Assembly (NCBI GenBank): GCA_964035795.1
Contig: OZ038321.1
Location: 7,662,079-7,726,078, forward strand
DNA: 64,000 nucleotides
Reading direction: 5' to 3'
Source of the DNA: Pterobdella sp. o SKG-2022
Lineage: Eukaryota; Annelida; Clitellata; Hirudinida; Piscicolidae
Shown: positions 57,646 to 64,000 of the stretch, one piece after another
Layout of the letters: the number at the start of each line of letters is the position of its first letter
How positions within the stretch are numbered: the stretch's first letter is position 1
Notes under the pieces: model-generated
The model's input: only the letters and a program-made list of their open reading frames with translations
The model's database searches: none
Told to the model about the DNA's origin: nothing
Translations under genes and position numbers: made by a program

Positions 57646-59629
57646 TCATTTCATTGCATTAGCATTGATGAGTGAAGGAGATGATAAGGAAGAGATTGAC
57701 GGAGGGGATGGGGGAAGAGGAAACGGAGGTAGGATGTTTAATGGCAAACTTGTTGAAGAGGATGACAGTTGGGGTGGTGAAGCAAAAACTTGGTAATATG
57801 CGCTAGAACAGCACTTGGGTTGTTGGTGGCACGGGCATTGATCAAAACCTTTTGGTGGGTAGGTTACTATTTGAGGTTGGCTGAATATTGCTTGTTTGGG
57901 ATAGAGACTCTCGTGCTGCGTGGCTGTTTGATTGAGTTGTATGGAGTTGCGCATCTGCTGGCAAGGTTGATAAGAGGCAAGGTAGGTTGATTGTACAGAT
58001 TCATAATTTTGTTGCATGTTGTTGATAGACGCCGAATTTCTGTGAGAGGCTTCTGATGACAAAGGATATAAAGGGAAGTCATTGGGAAACTGCGACTTGG
58101 TTGAACCGACAAAATGAGAAGGCTGGTGTGGGTGAAGTTGGCATTGGAAACATGCGTTGGTGCACGTGAAACATGTATCTCTGTATGTCTCATGGCTTTG
58201 TTGAAGTTCTTTTTTAAATTGCTGTTGTTGTAGTTGTTGTTTTTGTAGTTCCTGTTGTTTTTGTTGTTGGTTTAAAATCCATTCATTTTTCTGAGCCTGA
58301 GTCAAGCTGAATTGCGCTTGACTCAAGGGCTGTTCATTCTGTGACACATGTAGCTTATGGAATTCTTTCTCTAAGTAACAAACTTTAAATAATTGGTGAT
58401 TCTTTTCCACTAAATTATTTTTAACTTGTAGTTGTTCTGCTGTTTGCAGTTGAGGGTCCGATTCTTTTTGGTTAGTTTGTTTTATCTTCTGTGAAGATTG
58501 TTTCTGTTTTTGTTGCTCATGTTTTTGTTTTTTTTGTGCGTAAGTTTTGATAGAGAGTATTAATTTTTCAAACATTTCACAATCATCCGCTTCAATGGCG
58601 TAATGGAGAGCTGTGTAACCAAACTGTGAATCAAAAAATTTAAAGTTTTAGAATTATAATGATAATCAATGGAGCTTAAATTAGAAACATATATGCATGA
58701 AAATACTCCACCTTATCTTTGAAGCAAATTAGCTCGATTTCTTGAGCCAGCAGACTAGCTACCATTTTCAAATTTCTGCTTTTAACTGCTGAGAACCATA
58801 ACTGCTTCACCTCTTTTTCATTCAATATCACTACTTTTTTATCACTTTTATCAACAGTGTCTTTTTTATTTTTGATCGTTTTAGTTTTATTTGACAGCTT
58901 GTCATCTTTGACCTTTCCATTACTCAACACTACCTGGCTGTTTCTTGTAGGCAAGTTGTTGCAATAAAGATTGTTCTTTTTCAACATTTCCACATCACCA
59001 TTTATCTGCAAGACAATACGATATCAGTATTATTCACTTATCTTTCAATGGAATCATATTGAGATATATAATTTCAATAAATGAGAACGAATGATTATAA
59101 TTTATTTGAAAATTTTTTTTTGAATAATAACAATAATAGAACTTAAATTCTTTAAAATAATAAAAATAATAATTTAATTTTTATCAACTGTCAACACACA
59201 AAACAAATCCTCAAGCTTTAAAATACTAGTCAGAATGCCTCGACAATAGCTTTGCAATGATAATAATGAAGATTTTCAAAAGGGTCATGAATGCACGTTA
59301 TGTGTGCAATTATAAAGCCTGTTCACACGCCTTTTAACTGATTTCGAGCAATAAATTACCCCTAAGTAGAATTAACTTTCATATTTATGTTTGTATTTTC
59401 GGATTTTTGAACTATTTTAAATATAAGCTAAAGTTTTATATCGAATTAAATAAATTATTTAACATTAATTAATTTTTATATCGATAAAAAAATAAGAAAA
59501 TTTAAAATAAAAATAAAGTGACCTTAAAAAATTTTTCAAACTTTTATAAAGTTGGAAACGAAACACAGAAAGGCATACCTTGTTCATCTTTTTGGGGCCT
59601 TTGAAGAATGCATTAGTATCGAGCTTCAT
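57646..59629 (-). CDS. Ankyrin-repeat protein with Gln-rich and Pro/Ser-rich C-terminus
   Basis: Three exons (59579-59629, 58712-59005, 57646-58623) join in phase 0 to 440 residues. It starts MKLDTNAFFKGPKKMNK. The basic Asn/Lys-rich N-terminal region leads into one ankyrin pair: KQLWFSAVKSRNLKMVASLL, then across the intron FGYTALHYAIEADDCEMFEK. The rest is low-complexity: Lys/Gln-rich (KKQKHEQQKQKQSSQKIKQT), a poly-Gln helix-like block (QQQKQQELQKQQLQQQQFKK), several Cys pairs (DTCFTCTNACFQCQ, FDQCPCHQQPKCC) and a Pro/Ser tail. With only two ankyrin units and no other domain the role is unknown; a scaffold or transcription-linked protein is possible. The gene runs in the same direction as the tetraspanin, 358 bp upstream of its start. 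Confidence 0.8.
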
Positions 59630-60524
59630 AACACCTTTGAGAGTTCAAGTGTGGCATAATGATATTATTACAATGTTGTTTGATGGGATTTAATGCAATT
59701 GATATGTTATGGCTTAAAGAGACTTGATGGTAAGAACGTAATGTTTCATGGTTTGATGCATTCAATTTAATTGTGATCTAAAGTATTTAGTAATATACTT
59801 GCTTAATAAATTGAATAAAAAGCTGCAATAAAACATTGTAAGGATAAAAGAATTTACCTTTAATTTGTTTTTACTCGAGATTTATGCTAAAACTGATGTC
59901 AAAAAGATTTACTTTAAAAATTATTTGGTGAAATCGTAAATTATAGTGGGAACTTTTCTCTTTATATACCTTCTGAGTGTGCGCATATATACTAGTGTTA
60001 CAAATATGGCCACAAAACCATTTGATTCTAATAAACTCAATATAGCTCTATTGATTGAAGCCATAGAACACTGATCAATATAAATGAAAAAGGGTTAAAA
60101 ATATCGTGAGAAAAGGTGCTTATGAAAGGGTCCCATGTTAACAAACACGCTTTCCCTAATTGCTGATACCATGTTCACTGGGGCTTTAGAACTTCTGAAG
60201 ATGCTGCAGTAACTACGCATTGAACTATTCTAAAAACATTAATGCTGTGTTTATTTCTTATTATTAAAAAAATACATATTCTTGTTTGAAAAAATAATAT
60301 TTTGTCACATGCATTTTGTTATGCCTGTGTTTTGCTTATAGCCATTTTTTATTCACCTCACTTCAATAAATTTTCTTAGAAAAAGATTCGCACTTTGAAT
60401 GAATTAATCATAATGTTAATGAATAACGTCGATAAATAAAAATGTTGGAAACTTCAAAATGGCCATAACTTACCAGTTTTAACTGAAATAGTTGAAAAAA
60501 AACTCCTAAAACTATAGCTTAAAC
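59630..60524. other. Intergenic region upstream of the ankyrin gene
   Basis: No gene seen. It should contain the promoter of the minus-strand ankyrin gene. Confidence 0.5.
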
Positions 60525-60657
60525 ATGGAATTTCGAATTTTTAATTTTAAACTCTCCCAAATAATTCGTATTGAGACTCGCAAGCCGTATACATTGCATA
60601 AAAAGGCAATAAACGAATGCACTCAAGCTGATTACGTGCCATCGCTAAAGCCGCCAA
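60525..60657 (+). CDS. Candidate first exon, unrecognised protein
   Basis: ATG-led frame MEFRIFNFKLSQIIRIETRK, PYTLHKKAINECTQADYVPS, LKPP ending in a good donor, A|GTAAGG. Its composition is more protein-like than the surrounding DNA and local GC is higher. No continuing exon with matching phase 1 is clear; 60955-61132 (+) has a 57-codon frame (LIEDQAVKNAQYTSSRRKHI) that might follow. Low confidence. Confidence 0.25.
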
Positions 60658-61808
60658 GTAAGGTGTAATTAAGATACACGGGCTAATTATAAAGGTTAAG
60701 TTCTCAATGCGAAAAGATTTGGTTTATGCGTAAAATTCACTTAAGTCGGGTCTTTGAGTTGGTTTAATTTGTAGATATCAATTGATAGTCGAAGTATGTC
60801 ATTAGAAAAGTTAAGATTTTGTTGTTTAAAGAGATATAATTCGAGATTCATGTTAATTTTCATTTATTTATTTCTTAGAATAAATGATATTTGTAAAAAT
60901 TTAACTGATATTTTAAAAAAGTATCAAAATATACTCGAAAAAATGATCAAAAGCAGTTTTAATGTTCTCGCAAACTGCCATTGCTTGCGTTTGCGTGGCC
61001 CGCTTCATTAATTGAAGACCAAGCTGTCAAAAACGCACAATACACTTCTTCCAGAAGAAAACATATTGATTTTGAGAGACAATATTTCTATTCAATAGAT
61101 GCTCAAAGTGATCAACGTCATATGGGGACCGTGGTGTGAAACTACATATTTAATATGAAAAACTTTTAGAAACCTCTTTATGTATTTTCAGTAATAAATA
61201 TTCTAAAACTTTTACATTGAAAGTAGAAAATATTTTTAATACATTTATTTGAAAAAAAAAACTATAATTTCCAATAAGTTTAGCTTCATCGTAAAACATT
61301 AACCAACGTTTTAAAGCAAAACTTATCGAAAAACATGGTTTTATTTCCTAAAATAAAAAAAAACCTCATATTTTTAACTTAAAAATTTCAAAAAATTAAT
61401 ACGAAAAACTACAATCCTTCATAATATAAAAGAGAAGTATCATAGAAAATTAGTGAAAAACATCAGATTATAGTAAAAAAGCCTTGAGAAATCCCCATGT
61501 GTTTCTCACGATTCTTACAGGCCCCTCTGCAACGACACGCTATCTTTGTTCGTTCGATTGTTTCAAATTCACCAAACTTCAGTCTTTTCCCACTTATTTT
61601 GTACTAAAATATATTTATATTGTTATTGGAAGATTATTATTATTATTAATTGGTTAATATAAGCTTTTTGTAGTTCGTTTTTGGTTTTCGTTATTCAGAG
61701 TACCTATAAAAAATTTATATTTCAAGTTTAAATAAATAAATTATATTAATTAAATAAATTAGGGTTAATGAAATAAATTATTTGCTGTTTCAAGAATTTT
61801 TTTCAAAC

Positions 61809-61988
61809 CTTCAATTTATTAGCTTCAACTACTAAAAGCACTTTAGATTGTTTTTTACTCATGACATGGTGACAATAATGCAGGCTAGCGTGTGAATGAG
61901 AAGGAAGGTAGGGTTTTGACACTGGTGTAACATAGTGCCTCGACATAGTCACATCGTTAAGCTTTTCTATCGACGCTATCAATTGCAT
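61809..61988 (-). CDS. Candidate first exon, unrecognised protein
   Basis: ATG-led 60-codon frame MQLIASIEKLNDVTMSRHYV ... VLLVVEANKLK, ending exactly in phase 0 at AAG|GTTTGA. His/Ser-rich in the middle, no signal peptide. No downstream exon was identified, so this may be chance. Confidence 0.2.
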
Positions 61989-64000
61989 TGTAAATCTCAA
62001 TAGAAAATTGATTTGTGAAATATAGAATTATTTATATTGAGTTGTTGGGGGTTGCCTGGTTACATTATAAGAACATTCTAATTGGTTCTACCACCAACAA
62101 AGTCACTTTAGTTGTAAATATTAATGCAATTTAGTTTGAAAAACACTCTTCATTAAATATCTTTATGAATAGGTTTTTAATTAAAAACTACAATAGCTTG
62201 TACATATTTATTCGAATAAGAAACAAAAATTTTACGGTTTATGATGGGCTTTATCAACTCAAAACATACTTGCAATTAACTAAAAATTATTTTTAAAAGT
62301 CTTATTTTTTAATTCATCTGTGTATTAAGAGATTATTATCTCCCATTTCTATGGCAATTCTATTTAGTACTCTTTAAGCAACACTTAACTATATATAGTT
62401 CGACTGCGGTTGACATGATGATGATGAACTACATAAAAGATTTATACGCTACTAAGAGAACTGCAATAATCTAGTGCATTAGAAACAATCAAACACAGCC
62501 TTTATCTCATAACTCAATCGAAAAAGCGTCAAATTTTAGAGTCAAATGTTAATAAATTGGTTTATCGAAATCTATTATTGTTGACTTTTCAATTTATTTA
62601 AACTGAAGGCTCACCTTTAAAGACGGTTTTATAAAGAAATCTAATTAAGCCTTTGTTTGAACTTCGATTGAAGTTTCACAGCTCTTGCGGGGTCCACTCT
62701 TTTATCAACATTTAGCTTGAAAGATTGTTTGATTGATGTGTTTATTTTTATACCTATTTAATTAAAGCAATGAATTTACTTGGGATTTCCATACTTAGTT
62801 TCCTATTTAATTTTTATATATCTTATATCGTTTTGATAGTTTGCAAATACTATATTTTCACATCAAAACTAAAAAGTAGAAAACTTTTATGTTAATTGAA
62901 AACTAAAAAATGTAAAAAATGTTTGACATTCGCAAATATTTTGAATCCATCAAATGAATCTCAAACACCTTACGACCACTGGGAACACGTGTGGAGCAGG
63001 TGAAAATAACGGTGCTTTGAAATTTTTTCAATATAACGTACCGTGCACGTCTTAAATAATATTTTTGAGATGCTAGTGAAGCTTTATAATCACAAAATAT
63101 TTCTAAAAATCTGTGAGAATAGATTTTAATCTATTTCTAAGCATCTTTCTATTTAAGTTATTAAAACAATTTCTACAGTACATTTTGAAGTTATTAGTTG
63201 TATTTCAATAACAACTCATACTTGTGGCTTTGGAAATGACACAACATTGAATGAATCACAAAACACACTTCCTCGAATGCATACCTTGCTGTTAAACCTT
63301 GACTCGTACCCAGCAGTTGAGCACATTTTAATATATCATTTATAACGATAAAAAATGATAAGAATTAAAATAATAGTAATGATAAAAATGATAAAAATAA
63401 AAAAAATAACAAATATATTAAAGATAAAAACAAGGTAAAAAAGTATGAGGTTTCTTATTTTGGTATAATTAACAGTTTTTATTGAACCAAAATTAACATC
63501 AAAACTATAAGATAGCGCCCCCCACGGCATTTCATCCAGTATCCTTTGACTGCCAAGAATTCCGTGGCATCTGTGATCTTTTATGACTTCAATGGTGTTG
63601 ACGGGAAGCTCAAAATGAATATTTTATCCATATGTAATTGTGCTCAGTAATTATGTGCTGAAAATAGAAGTCCCACTGTGAAAGAAAAATATCGGTTTAA
63701 CACTGCATTAACTTCGAATAAAGCACTTTTGTGATATCTTTTAGACTTACTATGAGCTGCATGACTCATTGCTAGATCTATTCATAACTGTAATCTAATA
63801 ACGTTGTCATCATCGTTGTAGACATTCAATATTGTAAAAGAGTGAGAGTAAGGATTAGCTTCAGTTTTTAAGTTTTATGATAGTTAATCAACTTTTAGAT
63901 AATATATAGTTGAGTGACGACAATACAATCGTAAAGAAATTCTTTTACAGCACAAAACATCAATTCTTCACCATTGGAAAAACAATCGAAAAGATCAATG
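61989..64000. other. Right-edge region without recognisable gene
   Basis: AT-rich and non-coding in appearance. A minus-strand open stretch at 63400-63620 (HFELPVNTIEVIKDHRCHGI, LGSQRILDEMPWGALSYSF) looks protein-like but matches no family that I can name; it may be a transposon fragment or an exon of a gene beyond the edge. Confidence 0.4.

Noticed and set aside
1..64000. CRISPR arrays, bacterial operons, rRNA or tRNA genes
   Set aside because: The window is eukaryotic with spliced genes. I found no spaced direct repeats of CRISPR type and no sequence that I could fold into a tRNA with confidence; a tRNA scan was not possible.

Overview
This is an animal nuclear genome fragment. It is AT-rich (roughly 70% A+T by eye) and its genes are multi-exon with GT-AG introns from about 60 bp to 5 kb. 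Introns and intergenic DNA are full of decayed non-LTR (RTE-like and CR1-like) and Penelope-like retroelements, MITE-like hairpins and microsatellites. Genes such as a BTB-Kelch protein, a peripherin-like tetraspanin, eIF3c, myotrophin and CRPPA/ISPD place it in Metazoa. An invertebrate is likely, but the phylum cannot be fixed from this window. There is one assembly gap, a run of exactly 200 N at 13168-13367.

Layout. 171-723 (-): first two coding exons of a myotrophin-like ankyrin protein, running off the left edge. 2633-13108 (+): fourteen exons of translation initiation factor eIF3c, cut by the gap before its C-terminal end; intron 12 (about 5 kb) holds nested Penelope-like and RTE-like elements. 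13508-19692 (+): the last three exons of what looks like an M8 (leishmanolysin/invadolysin-like) metalloprotease, with a decayed second copy of the same three-exon module inside it and a CR1-like LINE in its intron. 20316-20436 (+): an orphan exon resembling SMIM29. 22686-25405 (-): complete five-exon BTB-BACK-Kelch gene. 25.9-30.9 kb: retroelement fragments and simple repeats. 30936-36614 (+): complete seven-exon CRPPA/ISPD-like cytidylyltransferase with an RTE-like LINE in intron 5.

The right half is rich in membrane proteins. 39379-41582 (+): receptor with two C-type lectin-like domains and a tyrosine-bearing tail. 41918-43573 (-): convergent small membrane protein with ITIM-like motifs. 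44203-45324 (-): unrecognised Ser/Asn-rich protein. 46201-46986 (-): last two exons of an unrecognised membrane protein. 48914-54550 (+): complete eight-exon SUEL-lectin/CUB-like/sushi-like receptor. 55423-57287 (-): peripherin/ROM-like tetraspanin with a long charged tail. 57646-59629 (-): ankyrin-containing Q-rich protein. 60-64 kb holds only weak exon candidates.

How the genes relate: eIF3c and myotrophin are divergent housekeeping genes. CRPPA would supply CDP-ribitol for glycosylation of dystroglycan-like receptors. The 39-57 kb block groups several surface proteins with protein- or sugar-binding ectodomains and signalling tails, which could be an innate recognition or cell-adhesion neighbourhood; that reading is inference. 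Exon joins were checked by hand for phase and total reading-frame length; no homology search was possible.
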